Below are positions 1 to 7,587 of a stretch of 64,000 nucleotides of DNA, in pieces (position 1 is the stretch's first letter; the number at the start of each line of letters is the position of its first letter). Origin of the DNA: Bradyrhizobium sp. dw_411 (GTDB lineage: Bacteria > Pseudomonadota > Alphaproteobacteria > Rhizobiales > Xanthobacteraceae). The position numbers were made by a program, and so were the translations under genes. The stretch covers positions 19,119-83,118 of the forward strand of contig NZ_JAAVUY010000026.1 of NCBI RefSeq assembly GCF_018449695.1, in the 5' to 3' direction. Below the pieces are notes generated by a model that worked only from the letters and a program-made list of their open reading frames with translations, did no database searches and was not told where the DNA came from.

Positions 1-1
1 C

Positions 2-871
2 GACGTCATCGGCACCATCGTTGAAGGCAAGGTGGTTCAGCACGCCGTCACGATTCCCGAAGGCCTCACCTCCGAACAGATCGTGGCCCGGCTTTCCGAC
101 AATGATATTTTTGCCGGTTCGGTCCGCGAGATTCCGCGCGAAGGCACGCTGCTGCCGGAAACCTATAAATTCCCGCGCGGCACCACGCGCGACCAGGTGA
201 TCGCCCGCATGCAGCAGGCGCAGAAACGCGTGCTGGCGGAAATCTGGGAACGCCGCAATCCGGAGATTCCGATCAAGTCACCCGAGCAATTGGTGACGCT
301 GGCCTCGATCGTCGAAAAGGAAACCGGCAAGGCCGATGAACGCAGCCGCGTGGCTGCGGTATTCGTCAATCGCCTAAGGCAAAAAATAAAGCTGCAGTCC
401 GATCCGACCATCATTTACGGGCTGGTCGGCGGCAAGGGCACGCTGGGACGGCCGATCAAGCGCAGCGAAATCCAGCAGCCGTCGCCTTACAATACCTATG
501 TGGTCGACGGGCTTCCGCCCGGGCCGATCGCCAATCCCGGACGCGCCTCGCTGGAAGCAGCGGCCAATCCCGCGCGCACCCGCGATCTGTTCTTTGTCGC
601 GGACGGTACCGGCGGTCATGCTTTCAGCGACACATACGACGTGCATGCGAAAAACGTAGCCAAATTGCGGACCATGGAAAAGCAGATCCAGAACGACACG
701 GTCGAACCGGCGGATGATCCCGCGCCTGCAGCCGCGGCCAATACGCCGGCCGACACCAGTTCGACGGCCACGACGGCAAAGCCGCCGGCCGCCGCGAAAA
801 AGCGCAGCGCCTCACCGCCCCGGCAGGGCGCCGCCCAATCGACGCCGACGCCCCCGGTGGTTCAGCAATAG
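2..871 (+). CDS. mltG: Endolytic murein transglycosylase MltG, 3' part
   Basis: The gene enters the window already open, reading in frame from base 2 to a TAG stop; its start and N-terminal membrane anchor lie upstream. MltG cleaves nascent glycan strands at the inner membrane and so sets glycan chain length. The YceG/MltG catalytic core is visible: the ASIVEKET motif carries the expected catalytic glutamate, followed by VNRL, SDPTI.YG and the SPYNTY...GLPPGPI motif typical of the family. After the core comes a tail of about 60 residues rich in Ala, Pro and Thr that most MltG proteins lack and that looks disordered. yicC and gmk follow on the same strand. The identity is secure; only the missing 5' end limits the entry. 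Confidence 0.95.
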   Translation, partial: DVIGTIVEGKVVQHAVTIPEGLTSEQIVARLSDNDIFAGSVREIPREGTLLPETYKFPRGTTRDQVIARMQQAQKRVLAEIWERRNPEIPIKSPEQLVTLASIVEKETGKADERSRVAAVFVNRLRQKIKLQSDPTIIYGLVGGKGTLGRPIKRSEIQQPSPYNTYVVDGLPPGPIANPGRASLEAAANPARTRDLFFVADGTGGHAFSDTYDVHAKNVAKLRTMEKQIQNDTVEPADDPAPAAAANTPADTSSTATTAKPPAAAKKRSASPPRQGAAQSTPTPPVVQQ

Positions 872-968
872 CAAATGCGGTATCCACTTTTACGCAAGAC
901 GCGCTAAGCTCGCGCCGTTGTTAGTTTGGCGAATCTCACGCCGTACCCTTTCCGGAGAATTTCACGCG

Positions 969-1856
969 ATGGCACTGTCGAGCATGACCGGCTTTGCCCG
1001 AAGCCACGGCGCCAGCGGCCCGTACACGTTCGAATGGGAATTGAAGTCGGTCAACGCCAAGGGCTTTGACCTGCGCATGCGGTTACCGCCGGGATGGGAC
1101 GATCTCGAGGCCTTGGCCAAGAAACGCGCCGGCGAAGTGCTGTCGCGCGGCACGGTCTACGCCAATTTGAACGTCAAGCGCGCCAACGCGCTCTCTACCA
1201 TTCGTATCAACGAGGATGTACTGGCGTCGATCGTCAGGGTTGCCGGCGTGCTCGCCGGCAAGATCGACGCGGTGGCGCCGAGCATCGATGGGCTGTTGTC
1301 GATCAAGGGTGTGATCGAGGTGGTCGAGCCGGAGAGCGATGAGGCCGAAGACAAGGCGGCCAAGGCTGCTGCGGCGACGGCGTTCGAAGCGGCGCTCGTT
1401 AATCTTGTCGAAATGCGCCGGCGCGAAGGCATCGCCCTCGGACAGATCCTCGCGCAGCGGATGGACGAGATCGAGAAGCTCGCGAAAAAGGCCGAGGCGG
1501 CGCCCGGCCGCAAGCCCGATGCAATCAGGGCACGGCTGGCCGAGCAGATTGCCGCCTTGCTTGAATCGTCGGATCGGTTCGATCCCGACCGGCTCAATCA
1601 GGAAGCGATCATGATCGCGACCAAGGCCGATATCCGCGAAGAGCTCGACCGCATCGTCTCCCATATCGCGCAGGCCCGCGAGATGATCGGCAAGGGCGGA
1701 CCGGTCGGACGGCGGCTGGATTTCCTGGCGCAGGAATTCAACCGCGAGGTCAATACCTGCTGCTCCAAGTCGAACGATATCGAATTGACCAATACCGGAC
1801 TTGAAATGAAGAACGTGGTGGAGCAATTCCGCGAACAGGTTCAGAATCTGGAGTGA
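969..1856 (+). CDS. yicC: YicC/YloC family endoribonuclease
   Basis: The 295-residue protein starts at an ATG with a GGAGAA ribosome site 8 bases upstream. The frame is open further upstream, but that extension overlaps mltG and reads as basic nonsense, so it is rejected. The N-terminus carries the family hallmark SSMTGFAR; the C-terminal DUF1732-type part ends with EFNREVNT, SKSNDIELT and EMKN motifs, and length matches the family. YicC-type proteins have been described as RNA-cleaving stress factors, which is family knowledge and not visible here. It lies 97 bp after mltG and only 3 bp before gmk, so yicC and gmk are probably cotranscribed. This neighbourhood is widespread in alphaproteobacteria. 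Confidence 0.93.
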   Translation: MALSSMTGFARSHGASGPYTFEWELKSVNAKGFDLRMRLPPGWDDLEALAKKRAGEVLSRGTVYANLNVKRANALSTIRINEDVLASIVRVAGVLAGKIDAVAPSIDGLLSIKGVIEVVEPESDEAEDKAAKAAAATAFEAALVNLVEMRRREGIALGQILAQRMDEIEKLAKKAEAAPGRKPDAIRARLAEQIAALLESSDRFDPDRLNQEAIMIATKADIREELDRIVSHIAQAREMIGKGGPVGRRLDFLAQEFNREVNTCCSKSNDIELTNTGLEMKNVVEQFREQVQNLE

Positions 1857-1859
1857 CGC

Positions 1860-2519
1860 ATGGCGGCGGGCGGTCACGGTTTCGATGGAGTTGAGCGGCG
1901 CGGACTGATGTTCGTTTTGTCGTCGCCATCGGGGGCGGGAAAGACCACGTTGTCGCGGCTGTTGATTGAGCGGATGACCGGCCTGAAGATGTCGGTTTCG
2001 GCGACGACACGGCCGATGCGGCCCGGCGAAGTCGATGGTCGAGATTATTTCTTCATCGATAAGTCCCGCTTCGAACAAATGGTAAAGGGCGGCGAGTTGC
2101 TCGAATGGGCCACCGTGTTCGACAATCGCTACGGTACCCCGCGGGCGCCGGTCGAAGCCGCGCTGGCAGCGGGGCAGGATGTACTGTTCGATATCGACTG
2201 GCAGGGCACCCAGCAATTACGGGAAAAAGCCCGGGCCGATGTCGTCAGCGTATTTATCCTGCCGCCGTCGGCTGGCGATCTGGAAAAGCGGCTCCATACC
2301 CGCGCGCAGGACAGTGACGCTGTCATTCGCGGGCGTATGAGCCGCGCGACCCATGAATTGAGCCATTGGGCGGAATACGATTACATCGTCATCAATCATG
2401 ACGTCGATGATGCCTTCGCCGAGGTGCAATCGATCCTGAAAGCCGAACGGCTCAAGCGCGAACGCCGCACCGGTTTGACGACCTTCGTGCGCGAGTTGCA
2501 GCGGCAACTGGAAAAATAG
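1860..2519 (+). CDS. gmk: Guanylate kinase
   Basis: The cytosolic enzyme phosphorylates GMP (and dGMP) to GDP with ATP, feeding GTP and (p)ppGpp pools. It has 219 residues, with a P-loop SGAGKTT at residues 24-30, the GMP-binding stretch TTRPMRPGEVDGRDYFF at about 47-63, and the LID/catalytic region with R..R..HE near residue 160. The start at 1860 gives a 16-residue leader before the first beta-strand. A second Met at codon 17 could also serve, but the leader keeps the 3-bp spacing to yicC. A convergent gene follows 21 bp downstream. Family assignment is unambiguous. Confidence 0.97.
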   Translation: MAAGGHGFDGVERRGLMFVLSSPSGAGKTTLSRLLIERMTGLKMSVSATTRPMRPGEVDGRDYFFIDKSRFEQMVKGGELLEWATVFDNRYGTPRAPVEAALAAGQDVLFDIDWQGTQQLREKARADVVSVFILPPSAGDLEKRLHTRAQDSDAVIRGRMSRATHELSHWAEYDYIVINHDVDDAFAEVQSILKAERLKRERRTGLTTFVRELQRQLEK

Positions 2520-2540
2520 CAAACGTTGGCCTGCTCTGCG

Positions 2541-3440
2541 TTACGTCGGCGTTCGCCTCGATATCTGCGCGAAAAATTCCGTAGCCCTGTCGCCTCGGTT
2601 GAAACCGCGAGCAAAGCGGTTCGGTTCAGGATAACGCGACAGCACGATGCGATCGTCGTCGGTCGATTCCCAGACATGTCCGCGCCGGTTGCTGATCTCG
2701 CTGGGCAGCAGCCGTGGCGACCGGCCGAATTTGAACATCATCGTTCCGATGAAGCCGACCAGCGCCAGCACACCAGCCAGCGCGGCCAACTGCAACGGCA
2801 GCAAATAAAGCGGGGTTGCCGACGACACATCTGCCGTTACGAACGGGCCGGCCGCAAGGACGGATGTCGGCTCGCTTTGTGAAGCTGAGGTCACGCTGGC
2901 GCCGGGATCGCGCCTGACTGGGGATGGAGCGGCCTCGGGAGCCGAACTGTACGGATCCGGCCATCGGGTAGCGACCACCGATCTCTGCATCAAGATCCCG
3001 GGCGTGAGAGCGCCTGACGCTGTCGCGTTGCCATTATCTTCCGGGCGAACGGCATCGGCCGATGATGCCGGAACGATGCCGCCGGCGCGGCTCGCCGGTT
3101 CGCTGCGGGTCTGCGCAGGCAATTCAGCGTGGGCATTCGCGACCGATTGCTGCATGGCGGCTTCGGCGTCCTGCGGAGGTGGCGGCTTCGTTAAGGTAGG
3201 AGAGTTGGCGGCTGCGGTTTGTGAACGCGGCGTGCGCTGGTCGGCAAGATACCAGCAATGACGCTTGGTGGAGCGCTCGACGCGGTAGTACCAGTGTGCG
3301 CCTTGCGGCGCTTGCCCCTTGGGACCGGCGAAACAATCATCGGCCGCTCCTGGCGCGCTGTGCGACACGGTTGTCAGGGGCGCGCTTGCGAGCAAGCTCG
3401 CAAAGATGGCTGACACGAATTTCGCGGTTCGGCTCGGCAT
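2541..3440 (-). CDS. Secreted or anchored hypothetical protein with HWYYR motif
   Basis: This 299-residue protein has a signal peptide (residues 1-28), then a compact conserved-looking segment at about 36-67 containing a Cys, HWYYRVER and HCWYL. A long Pro/Ala/Ser-rich linker follows (70-205), then one predicted membrane helix at 211-236, and a basic tail with SRYPEPNR near 269-276. The layout suggests a small aromatic envelope domain tethered by a linker to the inner membrane. The HWYYR...CWYL segment recurs, as far as I recall, in proteins of Bradyrhizobium and relatives without known function. It runs convergent to gmk. No catalytic motif is visible. Confidence 0.75.
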   Translation of the reverse strand: MPSRTAKFVSAIFASLLASAPLTTVSHSAPGAADDCFAGPKGQAPQGAHWYYRVERSTKRHCWYLADQRTPRSQTAAANSPTLTKPPPPQDAEAAMQQSVANAHAELPAQTRSEPASRAGGIVPASSADAVRPEDNGNATASGALTPGILMQRSVVATRWPDPYSSAPEAAPSPVRRDPGASVTSASQSEPTSVLAAGPFVTADVSSATPLYLLPLQLAALAGVLALVGFIGTMMFKFGRSPRLLPSEISNRRGHVWESTDDDRIVLSRYPEPNRFARGFNRGDRATEFFAQISRRTPT

Positions 3441-3578
3441 GGGTATCTCCGGTGATGATACGGGACACTTCGCATGCTAAATCTCGGCAAAAACTTGGGT
3501 CGTAATACGCCCCAATTTCGGACACCATGGGGCTAAATTCGGGCCTGCCTTGACCGTTCCAAGGCCGTTTCGGCCCAG

Positions 3579-3602
3579 ACGGCGGCTGATTGGAGCCGCC
3601 GT
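3579..3602 (-). terminator. Stem-loop downstream of the alcohol dehydrogenase gene
   Basis: ACGGCGGCT at 3579-3587 pairs with AGCCGCCGT at 3594-3602 around a 6-base loop. The hairpin lies 33 bp past the dehydrogenase stop codon. There is no T-run on the minus strand, so it may only protect the 3' end or act as a weak terminator. The rest of the 195-bp gap up to 3635 holds nothing else I can identify. Confidence 0.45.
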
Positions 3603-3635
3603 TTCGCTACCGGTGGGGTAGCCGGACGCGCTGCG

Positions 3636-4694
3636 TCAGTTTTTCAGCACGATGCGCCCGACGACCTTTCCGGCCCGCAATTCGTCGATCCATTTCTGGA
3701 CCTCGCCCATCGGCTCCTCTTTCATGGGCGTCGGCTTGATCTTGCCAGCCCGCGCCAGCGCCATGAGTTCGTGCGCCTCGGCGAGCGTTCCCACCATGAA
3801 CCCCTCGATGGTCATGCGCTTGTAAATCCACTGCACCATCGGCAGGCTGAAATTACCGCCCATCAGCCCGGAGACCACGACCTTGCCGCCGCGCGCGAGA
3901 ACGGCAACGGCAAACGCCATCGACTTCTCGTTGCCGGCAAAATCGACAACCTCGTCAAACCCGCCTTCGGTCTCCTTGATGATGCGTTTGACCACATCGG
4001 CTTCAGAGGGATCGTAGGCCACCGCAGCGCCGTTCTGCAGCGCTGTCTCGCGTGCGGCGGAGCTCAAATCCGCCACCGCGATATTCTGCGTGAACATGGC
4101 CTTGGCGAAAGACAATCCCATCATGCCGACGCCGCCAAGGCCGATCAGCAGCAGATTGCGTTGCCGCGGCCGGTCGACCAGTCGCTTCAGCGCGCCATAG
4201 GCGGTGACGCCGGAACACATCAGGGTTGCCGCCTGATTGACCGGCAGCGAGCCGTAATCCAGCAAGTATTTTGCATCGGGCACCAGCACATGGCTGGCGA
4301 AACCGCCGTCGATCGCGACGCCGAGAAAGCGTTGTTTGGCGCAGAGGTTTTCGTCGCCGTTGAGACAATCGCGGCATTGGCCGCAGCCGATCCAGGGGAA
4401 TACGGCCTTCTTCGCGCCGATCAGATCCGCGGAAACATCGGGGCCGACTTCCTCGACGATCCCGGCGATCTCGTGCCCCAGGGTGAAAGGCAACGTCATG
4501 CCGCGCGTGGTATCGAGCTTCTTGCCGCCGCCGAGGTCGGCATAGCCGTCCTGGATATGCAGGTCGGAATGACACAGCCCGCAGCGCTCGATCCGGACCA
4601 GGACCTCTTTGCCTTGCGGCTTCGGCGTCTCGACGATGGTTTCGCACAACGGCGCATCGAATTTGACCAGGGATTGGCGACGCATCAGCGACAT
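3636..4694 (-). CDS. Zinc-dependent alcohol dehydrogenase (MDR family)
   Basis: The 352-residue medium-chain dehydrogenase oxidises an alcohol or reduces an aldehyde using NAD(P). The catalytic zinc site shows Cys41 in CGLCHSD and His74-Glu75 in GHEIAG. The structural zinc site has four cysteines, 104, 107, 110 and 118. The Rossmann glycine motif GLGGVG lies near residue 186. The rest of the chain is typical of class III-like or AdhP-like bacterial enzymes. The gene begins 11 bp after rsmA ends on the same strand, so it is probably read from the rsmA operon. Substrate cannot be deduced. Confidence in the enzyme class is high and in a specific gene name low. Confidence 0.9.
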   Translation of the reverse strand: MSLMRRQSLVKFDAPLCETIVETPKPQGKEVLVRIERCGLCHSDLHIQDGYADLGGGKKLDTTRGMTLPFTLGHEIAGIVEEVGPDVSADLIGAKKAVFPWIGCGQCRDCLNGDENLCAKQRFLGVAIDGGFASHVLVPDAKYLLDYGSLPVNQAATLMCSGVTAYGALKRLVDRPRQRNLLLIGLGGVGMMGLSFAKAMFTQNIAVADLSSAARETALQNGAAVAYDPSEADVVKRIIKETEGGFDEVVDFAGNEKSMAFAVAVLARGGKVVVSGLMGGNFSLPMVQWIYKRMTIEGFMVGTLAEAHELMALARAGKIKPTPMKEEPMGEVQKWIDELRAGKVVGRIVLKN

Positions 4695-4705
4695 GGCATC
4701 TCTCC

Positions 4706-5572
4706 TCAGGGCGTATCCGATTTTATGTTGCGTATATTGGTCAATTCACGGGCCATCGCAACAAAGCCGCTGACCGGTACGGTTTCGGCGCGTCGCGTCA
4801 CATCGACATCGGCCGCGGCGGCCAATCGGGCCGGATCCACCGCCAGCGATTTGAGACTTTGCCGCAGCATTTTCCGTCGCTGGCCGAAGGCCGCGGCTGC
4901 GACCTGCTCCAGCGCCCGGCGATCGCACGGCTCCGGCGCGAGGCGGGGCACCAGCCGCACCACGGAGGAGGTGACCTTGGGCTGCGGCACGAAGGCGGCC
5001 GGCGAAATATCGAACAGGATTTTTGTCTCCGCGCGCCAGTTCGCGAGCACACCGAGGCGCCCATAGGCCTCGTCGTTCTCGCGCGCGACGATGCGTTCGG
5101 CGACTTCGCGCTGAAACATCAGCACCATCATGTCGTACCAGGGCGGCCATGGTTCGATCGACAGCCAGTCGATCAACAGTGCGGTCGCGATGTTGTAAGG
5201 CAGGTTGGCGACGATTTTCGCCCGCGCGCCGCCGAGCAGCGGCCGGGGATCGAAATGCTGCGCGTCGGCGCAAATGATCTCCAGCCGTCCCGGATATCGC
5301 CGTGAAATGTCCTGCAGTGCGCCCAGCGCGCGCTCGTCGCGTTCGATTGCGATCACGCGCCGTGCGCCCAACGCCAGCAACGCGCGGGTCAGTCCGCCGG
5401 GGCCGGGGCCGATCTCGATAACCACGGCATCTTCAAGAGGTCCCGCGGCGCGCGCGATCCGGGCGGTAAGGTTGAGATCGAGCAGGAAGTTCTGGCCGAG
5501 TGATTTGCGGGCCGACAGGGCATGCTGGCGAATGACCTCGCGTAGCGGCGGAAGGTCATCGATCGTGCTCAT
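4706..5572 (-). CDS. rsmA: 16S rRNA (adenine1518/1519-N6)-dimethyltransferase
   Basis: RsmA (KsgA) dimethylates two adjacent adenines in the 3' terminal helix of 16S rRNA during late 30S assembly, using S-adenosylmethionine. The 288-residue protein has the N-terminal SLGQNFLLD signature, the SAM-binding IEIGPGPGGLTRALL motif and the catalytic NLPYNIAT motif. The start chosen (5572) forms an ATGA overlap with the pdxA stop, which implies translational coupling. An upstream extension of 71 codons in the same frame lies inside pdxA and is only a shadow. The pdxA-rsmA order is common in proteobacteria. Confidence 0.97.
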   Translation of the reverse strand: MSTIDDLPPLREVIRQHALSARKSLGQNFLLDLNLTARIARAAGPLEDAVVIEIGPGPGGLTRALLALGARRVIAIERDERALGALQDISRRYPGRLEIICADAQHFDPRPLLGGARAKIVANLPYNIATALLIDWLSIEPWPPWYDMMVLMFQREVAERIVARENDEAYGRLGVLANWRAETKILFDISPAAFVPQPKVTSSVVRLVPRLAPEPCDRRALEQVAAAAFGQRRKMLRQSLKSLAVDPARLAAAADVDVTRRAETVPVSGFVAMARELTNIRNIKSDTP

Positions 5573-6573
5573 GCCGGCTGCGTCTGCGCCATACGGGCGG
5601 CCAGCCGCAACGCCGCGATCAGGCTCGACGGATCGGCCCTTCCGGTTCCGGCGATGTCGAAGGCGGTGCCGTGATCCGGCGATGTTCGGATAAACGGCAG
5701 GCCGAGCGTCACATTGACCGCGTCCTCGAACGCCAGCGTCTTGACCGGGATCAGCGCCTGATCGTGATACATGCAGATCGCGCAATCATAGGTCTTGCGC
5801 GCAGCCTCGTGGAACATGGTGTCCGCCGGCAGCGGCCCCCTGATCTCGACGCCTTCGCGGCGCAGGATCTCGATCGCGGGTGCCACGATGGTCTTGTCCT
5901 CGGTGCCGAGCGATCCGTCCTCGCCGGCGTGCGGGTTGAGGCCGGATATCGCGAGGCGCGGGTTGGCGAGACCGAAACGGGTTTTCAAGGCTGCGACCAC
6001 GATGCGGGCCGTCGTCACGATCAAATCGCTCGACAATTGTGCGATCGCGTCGCGCAGCGAAAGATGGATGGTCACGGGCACCACGACGAGGGCAGGCGAC
6101 CACAGCATCATGACGGGTTGCGGCGTGTGGCCGTTGGTTGCCGCGAGTTCGGCGAGATATTCGGTATGACCGGGATGCCGGAAACCGGCGCGATAGAGCA
6201 CGCTCTTGGCGATCGGATTGGTGACCACCGCGCTCGCCTGTCCGGCGATGACGTCGCCGACCGCCTGGCGTATTGAAGCCATGGCTGCGACGGCGCTGGT
6301 GTCGTCGGGGTGGCCCGGCCGGGCCGTGGCGCTATGGCCGGTGGCCACGACCGGCAACGCTTCGGCGAACGCGCCAGGGGCTTCCCCGGCGCTGACCTCG
6401 GCGAGTTCGAGCTTTAGTCCGAGCGCCTTTGCCCGGTTACTGACGGAAGAGCGGTCGCCGAGCAGATAGAAGGCCGGAAGTTTCAGCTCCTTGCGGCGCA
6501 GCCACGCCTCGATGGTGATGTCGAGCCCGATACCCGCGGGTTCGCCTGTCGTCAGCGCGAGGGGCTTTGCCAT
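5569..6573 (-). CDS. pdxA: 4-hydroxythreonine-4-phosphate dehydrogenase
   Basis: PdxA oxidises 4-phosphohydroxy-L-threonine with NAD in the DXP-dependent route to pyridoxal 5'-phosphate. The 334-residue length is typical. Motifs include LTTGEPAGIG at the N-terminus, HPGHTEYLA, and the metal-binding histidines in LNPHAGEDG, MFHEAARKTYD and MYHDQALIPVK. It starts 3 bp after the surA-like gene and overlaps rsmA by 4 bp, so it sits in the middle of a coupled operon. The assignment is secure. Confidence 0.97.
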   Translation of the reverse strand: MAKPLALTTGEPAGIGLDITIEAWLRRKELKLPAFYLLGDRSSVSNRAKALGLKLELAEVSAGEAPGAFAEALPVVATGHSATARPGHPDDTSAVAAMASIRQAVGDVIAGQASAVVTNPIAKSVLYRAGFRHPGHTEYLAELAATNGHTPQPVMMLWSPALVVVPVTIHLSLRDAIAQLSSDLIVTTARIVVAALKTRFGLANPRLAISGLNPHAGEDGSLGTEDKTIVAPAIEILRREGVEIRGPLPADTMFHEAARKTYDCAICMYHDQALIPVKTLAFEDAVNVTLGLPFIRTSPDHGTAFDIAGTGRADPSSLIAALRLAARMAQTQPA

Positions 6574-6576
6574 ACG

Positions 6577-7524
6577 TCAACGGTATTCGATCATCGAAGC
6601 TCTGCGGCACTCCGCCAGATACGCCTTCGACTTTGCTTCGAATTTATCGGCGAACATCTTGTCGCGAATCTCTTTCTTTTTCGGCGTATCGACCTTGGTC
6701 GGATTTCTGCTGCACAGCGCAACCATCTCCACGCCCTGTTTGGTCACCTCGGGCGGGGTCAAATGACCGATCGGCGTGCCGTCCAGCACTTCGCGCAGCG
6801 ACGGCGGGATGTCGGCCGAGGTCTTGGTCACCGCATCGCGGATCGCGGCATTCTGCATCGACTTGAAGAGGGCGTTCGCCTCGTCGCACGTCTGTATCCG
6901 GGTGCGCAGGGCTTCGGCCTCCTTGCGTCGGCCATCCATGGTGGCGGCATCGGATCCGCGCGGGACGATCAGAACGATCGGCTGCATCTTGTATTCGAAA
7001 CCGTTGGCTTCCGGTTTCTCCTCGCCTTTGTCTTCGGACTTGGTCTTCTCTTCCACGTCCTTTTCGCTGACCTGAAGGCTTTCCTTGTAGCGGCCGCGGA
7101 CGAGGTTGGTCCAAACCATCTCGACCTTCATGCGGGCCTTCAGGGTGTCGGCCCGAATACCTTGGCTTTCCAGGGATTTCGTCAATTGATCCGCCGAAAT
7201 CCGCATCCGTGCGCTCATCGCAGCATAGCTCTGCTCGACATCCGCAGATGAAGGCTCGATGCCAAATTTCTTGCCTTCCTTGAGTTTTACCTTTTCGTCG
7301 ATCAGTTCGTTAATCACCTGCTGCCGATCCGCCGGCTTGTGGGTGCTCAAGGTGATCAGCTTGCCGCGCTGTTCAATGTCGTAATTGGTGATGGGTTCGC
7401 CGTTGACCATCACGGCGACGGTTTGTGCGCGCGCCGGCGACCCGCTCCCGATCAGGATCAGGGCCGTGGCGCAACCCAGGATGACGGCTGCAAGCCGGTC
7501 AGAGAATGTGGTCGTCATGATCAT
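6577..7524 (-). CDS. surA: SurA-like periplasmic chaperone / peptidyl-prolyl isomerase
   Basis: The 315-residue exported protein has an N-terminal signal ending near ARAQT (about residue 34). The SurA N-terminal chaperone domain follows: VMVNGEPITNYDIEQR, a run of helices, then LKARMKVEMVW. A charged linker (EKTKSEDKGEEKPEA) precedes a short parvulin-like region. SurA helps outer-membrane beta-barrels, including LptD, to fold. It is shorter than the 428-residue E. coli protein, so it probably has a single, possibly weak, isomerase domain, as is usual in Rhizobiales. It sits between lptD and pdxA, mirroring the lptD-surA-pdxA-rsmA order of enterobacteria. Confidence 0.88.
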   Translation of the reverse strand: MIMTTTFSDRLAAVILGCATALILIGSGSPARAQTVAVMVNGEPITNYDIEQRGKLITLSTHKPADRQQVINELIDEKVKLKEGKKFGIEPSSADVEQSYAAMSARMRISADQLTKSLESQGIRADTLKARMKVEMVWTNLVRGRYKESLQVSEKDVEEKTKSEDKGEEKPEANGFEYKMQPIVLIVPRGSDAATMDGRRKEAEALRTRIQTCDEANALFKSMQNAAIRDAVTKTSADIPPSLREVLDGTPIGHLTPPEVTKQGVEMVALCSRNPTKVDTPKKKEIRDKMFADKFEAKSKAYLAECRRASMIEYR

Positions 7525-7587
7525 ATGAACCGATGTTAACCGACCTAATTCGGTTGGAATGCGTCCACCGGGACGCGTGCCCGGTGC

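Noticed and set aside
1083..2216. 377-codon minus-strand frame across yicC and gmk
   Set aside because: Shadow of two certain genes; composition is that of a high-GC antisense frame.
3771..5066. 431-codon plus-strand frame over adh and rsmA
   Set aside because: Antisense shadow: both genes underneath have intact catalytic motifs.
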